NCBI RefSeq assembly: GCF_003184185.1
Contig: NZ_QHJG01000048.1
Location: forward strand, 12,970-41,916
Length of the DNA stretch: 28,947 nucleotides
From: Legionella qingyii
Lineage (GTDB): Bacteria; Pseudomonadota; Gammaproteobacteria; Legionellales; Legionellaceae
Direction: 5' to 3'
Position numbers and translations under genes: made by a program. This document shows positions 16,246 to 24,880 of this stretch, piece after piece; the first letter of the stretch is position 1, and every line of letters starts with the position of its first letter. A model generated the notes under the pieces. The model was not told the origin of the DNA, ran no database searches, and was given only the letters and a program-made list of their open reading frames with translations.

Positions 16246-16734
16246 CGTGAGTTAGACTGTAACAAAACAAAGGAGTTTGGTTTAAATTAAGTGAAGTTTT
16301 TTTAGGCTTCTACGCATAAGCTGCCAATCCTGCTAATGGATTAACCATAAACAAAAAATAGCCCTCCGACCAAAGAGGATAAATAGAAAAATTGTGAACT
16401 ATCTAGTAAGTGGGTTTTGAGCTAAAATGTAATTGGCATGGTTAAATATTTTAAAATTATTCCTGATCGGTATAGAAACAGAAGAAAATGGTTTACCTTG
16501 AGATTTAATTTAATTGCTGCAATTTATGATTTTGAGATTTAAAGCTGTTAGGCAAGAGTCTTTTATTGTGCTTTCATAAATACCTCATTGAAGAACGCGA
16601 ATATAGGCTTAATTTTTATCATTGAATTCATCCTGCTTTGTCCTCTACCCTTCAAAACCAATGGCAATCTTTTCTGTTGGATTTTATGCATTACTATTAT
16701 TAAAGCGCAAATTTCATTAATACTAAAAAACGTT
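16246..16734. other. Intergenic stretch holding an IS5 remnant
   Basis: About 490 bases between the 282-aa gene and the convergent exchanger gene. Apart from the transposase tail at 16438-16542 I see no gene. A 42-codon minus-strand frame near 16570-16695 lacks a ribosome site and is not called. Confidence 0.5.
16438..16542 (+). pseudogene. C-terminal fragment of an IS5-family transposase
   Basis: The frame beginning at 16438 encodes 34 residues that include DRYRNRRKWFTLRFNLIAA and end in IYDFEI before TAA. This closely matches the conserved C-terminus of IS5-family transposases (typically ERYRNRRKRFGLRFNLIAGIYN-E). The stop just upstream (16429-16431) and the absence of any DDE residues show that only the last tenth of the gene remains. 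Confidence 0.8.
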
Positions 16735-17739
16735 TTATGACAGTACGATCACCAGATAGGTTAAATATAAAGCTCCATTCAAAAGCAACGCCTTAATTTT
16801 AATTCCGCGAGTTGAAATATTAAATCTTAACCATGCTGTAGCAATATAGGTTACAAGAATACCTGTAAGCACTATTCTAGAAGGCTCCCAAGGGGTTAGG
16901 AGTATTCCTAATGCAGGAAGTAATGTACCTTGAAAAACCATTGCTCCGGTTATGTTGCCAAAAGCAAGAGTATCTTGGCGCTTTCTCACCCAAATCACGC
17001 TATTCACTTTTTCTGGTAATTCTGTTGCTATGGGAATGACGAGCAATGATAGAAGCAAAACAGGTATGCCCAGAGAGTTAGCCGCCTGTTGTATCCCATG
17101 AATAAATCCTTTTGCACTCAATACTAATAAGACTAAGCCAAAAAGTAATTGAATTAAAATTGTTGTAAGGTTGGTTTTAAAACCCAGTTTAGCGATTAAC
17201 AATGGTTCATTTGTGATCACTGCATGGCCATCTTCTACCAATGCCTTAGAGGCCCTGAACGTGAGCAACAGGTAAATAAAATAAAGGAGAATAAGAATGA
17301 TGCAAAATAAAATACGCATGTAGTTTGGTTCTAATGGAAGAAACATCGCTAAGGCAGCCAAAGTAAAGGCGACTAAGAAAAAACTCATGTCCCGTTCAAA
17401 ACCAGTCGCTTCTGGTGTTATATATCCATTAATTCCTCGTTTCTTAATGACTGAAAAAGCCATAATAAAAGTTGATAAGGTTGATAACATTAACGGAGCA
17501 CCTAGAATTGCGCCTACACTAATTTCTTCATTAACTTGCCTATCAGCAGTTCCTGCAATTATTGCTAAAATCGGTACGGTAGTTTCTGGAAGTGCGGTAG
17601 ATATTGCTGCAAATATTGAGCCAGTTACACCGGTTGAAATATCTATTTTTTCACCAAAGTACTCCAGCGCATTAGAAAATAATTGCGCTGAAATTAAGAT
17701 GAGAATCAGCATTAATAATAACTCAAACCACATATACAT
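16735..17739 (-). CDS. Cation/Ca2+ exchanger (CaCA) family membrane transporter
   Basis: 334 residues with about ten membrane helices arranged as two inverted halves. Each half carries the alpha-repeat signature of Na+/Ca2+ exchangers: STALPETT at 47-54, followed by EISVGAILGAPL (71-83), and IATELPEK (237-244), followed by FGNITGAMVFQGTLLPA (260-277). The Glu residues in the two PE motifs (Glu52, Glu243) are the usual cation ligands. The family exports Ca2+ or similar cations in exchange for Na+ or H+ across the inner membrane. GAGGG seven bases upstream supports the first ATG. It is slightly short for the family but complete in both repeats. It heads a run of ordinary bacterial genes on the minus strand. 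Confidence 0.85.
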   Translation of the reverse strand: MYMWFELLLMLILILISAQLFSNALEYFGEKIDISTGVTGSIFAAISTALPETTVPILAIIAGTADRQVNEEISVGAILGAPLMLSTLSTFIMAFSVIKKRGINGYITPEATGFERDMSFFLVAFTLAALAMFLPLEPNYMRILFCIILILLYFIYLLLTFRASKALVEDGHAVITNEPLLIAKLGFKTNLTTILIQLLFGLVLLVLSAKGFIHGIQQAANSLGIPVLLLSLLVIPIATELPEKVNSVIWVRKRQDTLAFGNITGAMVFQGTLLPALGILLTPWEPSRIVLTGILVTYIATAWLRFNISTRGIKIKALLLNGALYLTYLVIVLS

Positions 17740-17818
17740 ATAATATCCCTCAACTTGCAGCCAATTTATTCATCCATAAGTGTTTTTTTAGATATATTCG
17801 GGGTTCACTTACAAAATT

Positions 17819-18220
17819 TTAATGTCCAACATAATTTAGAGTAACTAAAATACAAGGCCCTTTTGCAATAACATTAATTTTATGATGGTTACACGCTTCA
17901 ATGGCTGAGTCACTTTCTGCCCCAGGCTGCATCCAAATATTTTTAATTCTTTTTTTAATTGCCTCTTCAACAATTTTCTCAGTAATAAAAGACGGAGTTA
18001 TAATGGAAATACTTTCAACCTCATCGGGTAATTCACTTACTGAATGTATTACAGACATCCCTTCAATTGTATCTTCTTGCGGATTTACAGGATAAACTTT
18101 TTTCTTATTCTCAAGATAACAGCGTAAAACCTTATTGCCATATTTTGCCCGATTAGATGAAGCCCCAATAACAGCAAAAGCTTTTGACTGGAAAAATGTT
18201 TCAATTTGATGATTTATCAT
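17819..18220 (-). CDS. CoA-binding domain protein (YccU type)
   Basis: 133 residues forming a single Rossmann-like CoA_binding_2 domain: FAVIGASSNRAKYGNKVLR near the start (nucleotide-binding Gly loop), KKVYPVNPQEDTIEGM, then SISIITPSFITEKIVEEA and IWMQPGAESDSAIE, the motif order of E. coli YccU and related stand-alone CoA-binding proteins related to succinyl-CoA synthetase subunits. Full length for the family. AAGGTG lies about eight bases before the ATG. The cellular role of YccU proteins is poorly known; binding of CoA or an acyl-CoA is the only safe statement. It lies 80 bases downstream of the exchanger start on the same strand. Confidence 0.9.
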   Translation of the reverse strand: MINHQIETFFQSKAFAVIGASSNRAKYGNKVLRCYLENKKKVYPVNPQEDTIEGMSVIHSVSELPDEVESISIITPSFITEKIVEEAIKKRIKNIWMQPGAESDSAIEACNHHKINVIAKGPCILVTLNYVGH

Positions 18221-18307
18221 AGTAGTTTCACCTTAATAGTTTACATTTACTTAATTTAGCAGTGAATATTGATCCATCATATTTTTATACAGCTATCAAT
18301 TTGATAA

Positions 18308-18628
18308 TCATAACATTTTTCCAATTTCAACATCACGCGGATCACTTTCATGATGGTCGGGAGCACGAAATGGAATGCCATACTCACCCATCGTTGAATA
18401 TCCAATCTGTTCCATCGCTTTTGACGCTTTATCAACGAGCAAAATATCTTGAACAACAGGAAGGATATCAATAATAGGTTTTGCACTTAATCCTGGCACT
18501 GACGTTGAGCCGATATGATGCATTTCGATGCAATTGTCCCCCAGTCCTTGCTTTATTTGATGGGCTTCTGCTGCAAAAAGTTCAGGCCATAGTGGATTAT
18601 AGGAAACAACTTCAACGATTCTATTCAT
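18308..18628 (-). pseudogene. GrpB family (UPF0157) protein, C-terminally truncated
   Basis: The first 85 or so residues match the GrpB/UPF0157 family well: VSYNPLWPELFAAEA, MHHIGSTSVPGLSAKPIIDI (the conserved HxGSTxVxGxxAKPxID motif) and GYSTMGEYGIPFR. After GIPFR, the family would continue with RRYF and a conserved H-x-H stretch to about 170 residues. Here a short unrelated tail ends at 106. The downstream bases in all three frames do not contain the missing half, so a deletion is more likely than a frameshift. The family is a nucleotidyltransferase relative of unknown activity. The product is probably non-functional. Confidence 0.75.
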
Positions 18629-18775
18629 GATTTTGTTCGATTAGGTTTCAAAATTGTGAATCATACCTTAGAGAGACATTACACTCAAATGAGCATAATC
18701 CTTTTTCTGTAGCTAGCGAATAGGCGGTAGTTGGATTTTTTTATTTTAAGGCCGTGTTTAACCTATCAAAATTTT

Positions 18776-19561
18776 CTACATGTTGTTCATCTTTGTTCTT
18801 TTCGTTTCAGTTTCCTCTCTTGCAGTATGTAATATTCTTTTTACCCAGTTTTTTAATTTAATATAGTGCGGTCCCTCCCAATAAACCTTTTTGCAGGATT
18901 CGCACTGCATGAAAGTCTGATAATGTTTTTTTGTCAATGCTGATAGCTCCCCGCTAACTTCAGTTTTTTTTACGTTCTTTAGTAATCCGTTACACGCTAA
19001 ACATCGTGTAAATGGATTGCATTGATTTATTAAATGAAATTGCATCAAAACTTCCTCTACCTGCTTTTCTGGATTGGTATTGTGCATCCAGTGGCCATGG
19101 GTGACGCTTTTATTTTTTAAAATGCCAACATCGCGGGTTAATATAATTCGACGTTCCTTTTTACTGCACTGAATTATAAATTCATCGGTCAAATTGTTCT
19201 CATAAATCGCATCAAATCCAAGTAAACGTAAATACTTGACGAGTTTCCCAAGATGGACATCCAGAATAAAACGAGGAGTTCTTAACGGTTTTGGACGAAG
19301 TCGAATTAACTCACTTACATCAAAAGTTCCAAATATTGGATAGACAGAAATATAATCATGATCTTGAATTAGGTAGTTAAAATCAACAGATTTTCCATTG
19401 ACCAGGATTACTTCTACCTCAGTATGAGGAACTCCAAACGACTCAATAAGATCTTTAATCGAAGTTTTTTGAGCCAAAGTATGAGTGAAGCACTTTTTAC
19501 GCTTCTCCAGAGGAATTAAATCATTTAATTCATCATAAAATCGTAAACTTAATGAGATCAT
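18776..19561 (-). CDS. Mut7-C RNase-like protein with N-terminal ubiquitin-fold domain
   Basis: Two-domain protein. Residues 1 to about 78 have the Mut7-C ubiquitin-like (ThiS/MoaD-like) fold, with VEVILVNGKSVDFNYLIQDHD. Residues about 97-240 form the PIN-like Mut7-C nuclease domain: FILDVHLGKLVKYLRLLGFD with Asp101, ILTRDVGIL with Asp144, and a zinc ribbon formed by Cys187/Cys190 (CLAC) and Cys220/Cys223 (CESC). Members are predicted ribonucleases. The 261-aa length is normal for the fused version common in proteobacteria. No strong ribosome site precedes the ATG. It is transcribed divergently from the OTU-like gene. The C-terminal 15 residues are charged and probably disordered. Confidence 0.9.
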   Translation of the reverse strand: MISLSLRFYDELNDLIPLEKRKKCFTHTLAQKTSIKDLIESFGVPHTEVEVILVNGKSVDFNYLIQDHDYISVYPIFGTFDVSELIRLRPKPLRTPRFILDVHLGKLVKYLRLLGFDAIYENNLTDEFIIQCSKKERRIILTRDVGILKNKSVTHGHWMHNTNPEKQVEEVLMQFHLINQCNPFTRCLACNGLLKNVKKTEVSGELSALTKKHYQTFMQCESCKKVYWEGPHYIKLKNWVKRILHTAREETETKRTKMNNM

Positions 19562-19756
19562 AATTTGATTAAGCTGTTTGCTATTTCAATTAATGGCACA
19601 AAATCTGAAAAAAAATTAGAACACTATCATTCGGCCTTTTAAAAATTGCAGAAGCATTCTCTCATTTGATATAAATCTTTAGATTATCCATTATTTGATA
19701 TATTATAGTACACCTTGGTTATTTGTTATTTTGTATAACAATTTATAAGTTTTATT

Positions 19757-21163
19757 ATGCCTAAATTAAATAAAGTAGATAACAGCAGCGATGGAAATTG
19801 TCTTTATTATGCCTATGGCATCTCATTGATGTATCACTTGCGTAAAAATGGAGAGAGAGCGGAAGCAGAGAGCATATTTACCAGGCTGGGATTAAATCCT
19901 GCAGAAAAAGCAAAGCTTTTTTATTTATTAGGAAATGAAAAAAATAAACCATTTACGCCGCTACATATAAAAAGAATTATCGAGCCTATACTTGGTTCTG
20001 CCTTGAGACATTATGCTGCAAATATGACTCGAGAGAACTTTTTAGAAAATCCCAAAGGTTCATCCCTATATACAGCAACCAATTATGGTATGATTTTTCT
20101 TTTCAAAAAAATGCTTAAACAAAAAGAGCATCCTGCTCTTTTCTTGTTTGAATCAGATAGTTTTGATAATGAAAACTATAATACAGCAGAAATATTTAAA
20201 GTCGAAAACATGTCTAGAGAAATGCATGCATTTATGAGCGCGAAATTCGAAGAAATTATAAATATTTTCGATCATGAATGGTTTGCAGAACAAAGAGAAC
20301 CTAAATCACTTGCTGAGATCGGGAACTACATGTTCCATTTAAAGCAGCATCTAACAGATGTAATCGGAGAAATGACTGTAGCGTTTTTCCTGAAAGAAGA
20401 ACACAAGAATCTTGAGGCTTATATTCGTCATTTAAGTACTAATTACAGATGGGGGACAGAAGAAACCTTAATGCTGATGCATTGTAAACTCCAGGGAGAA
20501 ATACGCGAGCGGATTGACGATGGCCATGTAGCAATACGCTACGAGACCCCTATGGCGTTGCAAATTTATCGTGACGGAACACCTTATTTTTCATCAGAGG
20601 AACATGGTACTCCAGATATTATTTTAAATAACTCAGGCAATACTCATTGGTTCTCTTTGATTAACTCTGAATTCTACTCGATTAATAGCGAACATATTCT
20701 GAGAAATGATCTATTAGATATAGTAGGATTTAATGCATATATGCAAAAAATGTTGGAAAAGGGAGACGATCTGGAAAAAACGGATAAAACAGCAAGTGAT
20801 GAAATATATCTACTTCATAAAAGATTAACTGAAGAAAAAGAAAAATTTCTAGCTCAAGACTCTCGGATCACACGAAAAGAATTCGCAGCCGCATGTAACA
20901 CTCTATTATCAGACCCTAATGCAACGAAGGAATTACAAAAACAATACGGTGCAGTAGATATCCTAAACAATATAATAAACTGCCTTTATCTCATAGTTAC
21001 ATTTGACTTTAGTAATTTGCTTTTGGGTAACTTTAATGTGATTAATCCTTTAGGAATCAATTCAATGTTTCATCGAGTGAACACCCTAAAAACATCATTA
21101 AAAATATCACTTTTAGACTTAGAAAACAGTGAAATTCTTGATAATAACAATCAATTAGGATAA
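19757..21163 (+). CDS. OTU-like cysteine protease, Lot-type deubiquitinase (putative effector)
   Basis: An OTU-fold deubiquitinase would remove ubiquitin from host proteins. The catalytic Cys box SSDGNCLYYAYGISLMYHL is at residues 10-28 with Cys15, and the His box NTHWFSLI is at 295-302 with His297, preceded by the variable strand GTPDIIL. Both are well conserved. The roughly 280 residues between them far exceed a minimal OTU and include a long helical insertion (about 45-245), the arrangement known for the Legionella Lot effectors (LotA, LotB, LotC). The C-terminal third (about 330-468) is helical with a hydrophobic patch near 402-425 that may touch membranes. No ribosome site is evident. 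Translocation by Dot/Icm is inferred from the family. It could be a new Lot paralogue. Confidence 0.87.
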   Translation: MPKLNKVDNSSDGNCLYYAYGISLMYHLRKNGERAEAESIFTRLGLNPAEKAKLFYLLGNEKNKPFTPLHIKRIIEPILGSALRHYAANMTRENFLENPKGSSLYTATNYGMIFLFKKMLKQKEHPALFLFESDSFDNENYNTAEIFKVENMSREMHAFMSAKFEEIINIFDHEWFAEQREPKSLAEIGNYMFHLKQHLTDVIGEMTVAFFLKEEHKNLEAYIRHLSTNYRWGTEETLMLMHCKLQGEIRERIDDGHVAIRYETPMALQIYRDGTPYFSSEEHGTPDIILNNSGNTHWFSLINSEFYSINSEHILRNDLLDIVGFNAYMQKMLEKGDDLEKTDKTASDEIYLLHKRLTEEKEKFLAQDSRITRKEFAAACNTLLSDPNATKELQKQYGAVDILNNIINCLYLIVTFDFSNLLLGNFNVINPLGINSMFHRVNTLKTSLKISLLDLENSEILDNNNQLG

Positions 21164-21220
21164 CCAAGAATTATCTCTGAGTGACGTAGTTGAATTTTTA
21201 TTAAATAAATTCCTCATTTT

Positions 21221-22207
21221 TTATGGATAGCGAGAAAGAACATACTCCTGATGATGTTCTTCATCTTCAATAATCAGTCTGGCGTTTGTATGTTCTCCAG
21301 GCTCGAGCAAGAGCCTTCTAGCAAGCTCATAGATAGAGAACGTATTATTGGAATACTTTGAAAAGCGAAATAAATGCCTTTCTTTTTTTAAAAAATGGTC
21401 TGAGCTGTTTAAAATATGGAACGCCAAGCTCCTTTTTTGCTCACGATCCAACTCATTAATTATATTTTCCAAGCCTAAAAGATATCCCTCTTTGCGTTCT
21501 TTAAGGGAGAGATTGGGTAACAATTTTTCCTGCAGCCATTGATCAATCTCTGCCTCACTTCTTCTCTTTTTTGAAAGGTAATCGAGATCATTATGTGCTG
21601 ATATTTCAAACAAAGTAGTCGGCTTTTTATGAGGATTGAAACTGAAGTATGTAACTTGTACGCCAGAAAGCTTCTTGCAATTTTCCTGGAAATTTCTTAG
21701 CTCATCTGCAGTAGGCGTTTCATCAAGAAGCAATTTAGTGAGGAACATCTTTAACTCATAAGCACAGCTTCTCCTTTCACATGCCTCTTCACCATCTCTA
21801 GTTATCGTGCCCTTAAGTTCAAAATAGGTAAACAAGTGAAAAGGTAATAAATCATGAAGCTCAATCTTTGAATTTATAGAACCTTTTACATTTAAAAATG
21901 ACTGTAGGGTTTTATTTTTCTTATCAATATATTTAATAGTTAAACTAAAGCTTCCTTTCCCGTCAGGTGCCCATTCAAGATATAATTTCCCTATCTTTGC
22001 TTGCGCCCAAGAGCGACCCGGATCATTTGGTGGTATGACAAAATCTTCATCTTCAAATAGTCGTGATGGCAAATTCTCCTCACTGCATTCTGGTAGATCA
22101 CGTAGCCTGTAGAGACACATAGGGACTTTCTCATAATCATTTCCGACTTTTCGAGAGGTTAATATATCGTTTGGAGTATATGGTTTTAGATCTTTAAGTT
22201 TTGTCAT
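21221..22207 (-). CDS. Orphan 328-aa protein (putative effector); family has a dead paralogue at 26791-27032
   Basis: Soluble and charged, no signal peptide or membrane helices. Beta-rich stretch about 70-150 (KLYLEWAPDGKGSFSLTIKY), helical C-terminal half (SLKERKEGYLLGLENII, RSLAFHILNSSDHFLKKE), and a Glu-rich end RLIIEDEEHHQEYVLSRYP that resembles the E-block type of Dot/Icm secretion signal. A GGTGG ribosome site precedes the ATG by about five bases. The same C-terminal motif is encoded by a decayed sequence about 5.5 kb to the right, so this is a duplicated family rather than a single orphan. It converges on the OTU gene, 57 bases away. No function can be assigned. Confidence 0.8.
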   Translation of the reverse strand: MTKLKDLKPYTPNDILTSRKVGNDYEKVPMCLYRLRDLPECSEENLPSRLFEDEDFVIPPNDPGRSWAQAKIGKLYLEWAPDGKGSFSLTIKYIDKKNKTLQSFLNVKGSINSKIELHDLLPFHLFTYFELKGTITRDGEEACERRSCAYELKMFLTKLLLDETPTADELRNFQENCKKLSGVQVTYFSFNPHKKPTTLFEISAHNDLDYLSKKRRSEAEIDQWLQEKLLPNLSLKERKEGYLLGLENIINELDREQKRSLAFHILNSSDHFLKKERHLFRFSKYSNNTFSIYELARRLLLEPGEHTNARLIIEDEEHHQEYVLSRYP

Positions 22208-22245
22208 TTTCCACCGTTTTCGATGATGATTATGTATATAATTTA

Positions 22246-22406
22246 CACCAAGTGAATTATTTTGGTAATATAGCGCTATTGAAAGATAAATTTTCCAAAA
22301 TGGAAATAATTTAAAAAAAGATAATGGACAAAAGTGATTTCAATGAATTTATCCTCGATTTGTTCATGCCACTCGCTATTACTGTATATTAATTATACAC
22401 TTGGTG
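22246..22406. repeat. Distant 9-base inverted pair bounding a 161-base segment
   Basis: CACCAAGTG at 22246-22254 and CACTTGGTG at 22398-22406 are perfect inverted copies, both preceded on the plus strand by a similar TGTATAT-AATT run. The segment between encodes nothing recognisable. It could be a small non-autonomous element or a chance pair upstream of the 21221-22207 gene. Confidence 0.25.
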
Positions 22407-22461
22407 GGTTATCGAAGATTCTTCTCAAGATATTTATACCATTCTTATCATTCCATAATAT

Positions 22462-23364
22462 TCATAATCTATTATGAAGCGCTCCAAATATAGCCAAGCC
22501 TTGAGTACGAAACCAGTATTTATCTTCACCAATAACATACGTTTCAAGTCCGGGAATCGCCTGAATATTGGAGTACCCTGTTGTATAAAAATAGCTCTTC
22601 CCAGTGATGTAATGCTCTTTCATATCTCTGGAAGGAGTAACCAGAATAAAGCCATCAGGAATAATTTTGACTAATTGTCTAATAAAATCCACTATGTCCT
22701 TTTCTTTTTCAATTCCGTTCTCTACCCCTAAAAGATAGGGAACAAAAGCAGTATCAAAAGCCTGTTTTTGATCACTAAGTATTTGGTCTATTGTCCCCAC
22801 ATGAAACTGAATGTTTTTATCAAGTTCAAAATTAGTTTGAATTTTGGATTGAATAGCACGCTGTACCAGTACCAGCATATAGTGAATATAAATCCGTCTT
22901 AAAGAATTGGGATAAATTATCCAGAATAAAAAATTAGTAAATTTTCCATAGGGCAAAGTAACTAACGGTGGATACCAACATGTAAGCGCATCTAATAATT
23001 CACCAATTGATGGTAATGGATTTCCTCGATAATCATACTCACGATAAAGATAATATTTCTTAAATGCTTTCATCCACGCAATTGTAATGGGATCCTTATC
23101 AAAAGCTGTAACTGATTTTGCGCCCGCCAACGCAAATAAAAAACTGCTATTTCCAAAACCAGGGATCACCAAGACATTTTTCCCTTCGATGTCAGATCGT
23201 ATATCATAGCGATTTTTTTGATTCCCGGTCAAAGCAGATGATAAAAAGCGCTCAGCCCCCATGGGGTATATTTGAACCTCTTTATTATCAGAGAGTCTTG
23301 TTATACGCCTGTCCAAGATCCATTTCTTTTCTTGCTTGCTTAAAATAGTTTCATAAGCTGACAT
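22462..23364 (-). CDS. SAM-dependent methyltransferase-like protein
   Basis: 300 residues with one Rossmann-type nucleotide-binding core: NVLVIPGFGNSSFLFALAG (63-81, glycine-rich motif I), then SVTAFDKDPITIAWMKAF with Asp89 at the end of strand 2, as in class I SAM enzymes. A large helical, aromatic insertion (about 100-180) precedes FDTAFVPYLLGVENG, the motif IV region, and IIPDGFILVTPSRD, the strand typical of motif VI. The insertion and the following-strand layout recall the BtaA (DUF3419) aminocarboxypropyltransferases as well as true methyltransferases. An AGGA site lies seven bases before the ATG. Only 11 bases separate it from the upstream acyltransferase gene, so the two are one operon, and a joint role in modifying a lipid or surface glycan is a fair inference. 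Confidence 0.78.
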   Translation of the reverse strand: MSAYETILSKQEKKWILDRRITRLSDNKEVQIYPMGAERFLSSALTGNQKNRYDIRSDIEGKNVLVIPGFGNSSFLFALAGAKSVTAFDKDPITIAWMKAFKKYYLYREYDYRGNPLPSIGELLDALTCWYPPLVTLPYGKFTNFLFWIIYPNSLRRIYIHYMLVLVQRAIQSKIQTNFELDKNIQFHVGTIDQILSDQKQAFDTAFVPYLLGVENGIEKEKDIVDFIRQLVKIIPDGFILVTPSRDMKEHYITGKSYFYTTGYSNIQAIPGLETYVIGEDKYWFRTQGLAIFGALHNRL

Positions 23365-23375
23365 AAAATTCCTAG

Positions 23376-24578
23376 TTAATTTTTTGACAGTTGTAATCGC
23401 AACGATTTAATCGATTTTGTTATCAATGCTAGTAACTCTGGAGTGCTGAAACTTAATTTTTCCGCAAGTTTTTTGCCTAACGATTGCGAAGGTCGTTCGA
23501 CAAATACATGCAGGAACCAAGATAGTAGTACCGATGCAAAAATAACTGCACTCAAAGCAATCCCAATTCTAAAATTCATATCCAACATGATACGAAGAAT
23601 AATGTAACCCATAATGCTGTGAGTAATATACAAAGGATAACTAATACCAGCTAGAAAATTAAATATAAGATTTGCTTTAAAAAGATGAGGAAATATATAA
23701 GCAAACATAAAAGTCAATAAAGCTAAAGCATAGCTCCAAGCCAATATTAAATTGTTTGAATAAGGCCCTGCCCACCAAGCGATGCAAAACATGAAAAATA
23801 AGATACTTATTATCAAATACCCCATATCAGATGATATTTTCTGACAGAATAAATAATGAAAAACCACCCCGATAAACATGAAAATTAAATAGGGTGTTGA
23901 CATCATATAGATTTCAGCCTGGATGAAGGCAACTAAATGATTCATTGCCCATACTGGAATCATGTGCGACGCATAGCAGGTTAAAAGAAAAAGGGTTGTG
24001 GGTATAAAAAAAACGTTCAGTGAGTAACTACGAAACCAGGCAATCGATAAAGCCACAATTAGGTAAAATTTCATTTCTATTTCGAGAGTCCAGATAATTA
24101 TATCTATGTTTCTTGATCCAAGAATATCTCGAATTCCAGGAATGTAATGAATTAACACCTCTTGAAAAGTATATGGCCATGCTGCTGGAAAATATTTTCC
24201 GCATAAAAAAAGAGCTAATAAAGTAATACTAAATCCTATCATGTAGGTTGGAATAATACGAAAAAGGCGATTTATGCAAAATCCTATGGCATTTATTCTA
24301 TGGAGTGAAAAAGGAATAACAAATCCACTGATAATAAAAAATAACCCTACCCCATAAGCTCCCCAGTCAAAAAGAGGAAAGAGATTAAGCCATATAATAT
24401 ATGGTGGTATTGCGTGGGATTCAGGAGAGAAAAGTGGTGCATTAATTAGATGCGCGATTGAATCTCTCTTGTACCAAAATGAACTTAAGTAATGGGAGAT
24501 AACAACCGATAATGCCGCAAGGCCTCGCAAGGTATTTGCAAATTCGATCCTGGAATTAGTGCATAAAATGTCACTCAT
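23376..24578 (-). CDS. Membrane acyltransferase family 3 (OafA/YrhL type)
   Basis: 400 residues with ten to eleven predicted membrane helices. Family motifs are present in order: NTLRGLAALSVVISHY with Arg18 and the conserved His29, FFIISGFVIPFSL, NRLFRIIPTYMIGF, WTLEIEMKFYLIVAL and ISYPLYITHSIMG. These inner-membrane enzymes transfer O-acyl groups to LPS O-antigen, exopolysaccharides or other surface sugars. The soluble C-terminal extension seen in OafA itself is absent, as in most 370-400-aa members. The start ATG lacks a clear ribosome site. It is the first gene of an operon with the methyltransferase-like gene. The acceptor cannot be told from sequence. Confidence 0.9.
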   Translation of the reverse strand: MSDILCTNSRIEFANTLRGLAALSVVISHYLSSFWYKRDSIAHLINAPLFSPESHAIPPYIIWLNLFPLFDWGAYGVGLFFIISGFVIPFSLHRINAIGFCINRLFRIIPTYMIGFSITLLALFLCGKYFPAAWPYTFQEVLIHYIPGIRDILGSRNIDIIIWTLEIEMKFYLIVALSIAWFRSYSLNVFFIPTTLFLLTCYASHMIPVWAMNHLVAFIQAEIYMMSTPYLIFMFIGVVFHYLFCQKISSDMGYLIISILFFMFCIAWWAGPYSNNLILAWSYALALLTFMFAYIFPHLFKANLIFNFLAGISYPLYITHSIMGYIILRIMLDMNFRIGIALSAVIFASVLLSWFLHVFVERPSQSLGKKLAEKLSFSTPELLALITKSIKSLRLQLSKN

Positions 24579-24880
24579 AAGTAGGCAACTGGCCCCTCTT
24601 TTCTATGATTATTATTATGAGTCATCGCGGTATTTTCATTATACTTTGAATCAAACTAATAAAAACCAATTGTATCTCACTACGTTTTTCTTGACTATCC
24701 TCTGTTTTAGCTGTGTACCATGTAACAGTAAATTTACACGATTATTCAGAAGGATGGATTTTTTTAACGCCTTCATCTTAAGTTTTTTTGTCTAATACAG
24801 AAAAATTTCACCTGGTTTAAGCCTCAGTTAACAATGCTCTGATAAAATTAAATACATATAGTTCATAAACCGAGGAAATC
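24579..24880. other. Intergenic region between divergent genes
   Basis: About 300 bases between the acyltransferase start and the 110-aa gene. It should hold both promoters. I see no gene or repeat. The 24559-24795 plus-strand frame overlaps the acyltransferase and has no ribosome site. Confidence 0.4.

Noticed and set aside
16570..16695. Minus-strand 42-codon frame starting MHKIQQKRLPLVLKG
   Set aside because: No ribosome site and adjacent to the IS5 relic; probably element debris.
17387..17743. Plus-strand 118-codon frame
   Set aside because: Antisense to the exchanger gene, which shows both alpha-repeats.
18262..18486. Plus- and minus-strand 70-codon frames around the GrpB tail
   Set aside because: They are shifted readings of the same DNA; neither supplies the missing C-terminal half of GrpB.
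24559..24795. Plus-strand 78-codon frame between divergent genes
   Set aside because: Overlaps the start of the acyltransferase and has no ribosome site.
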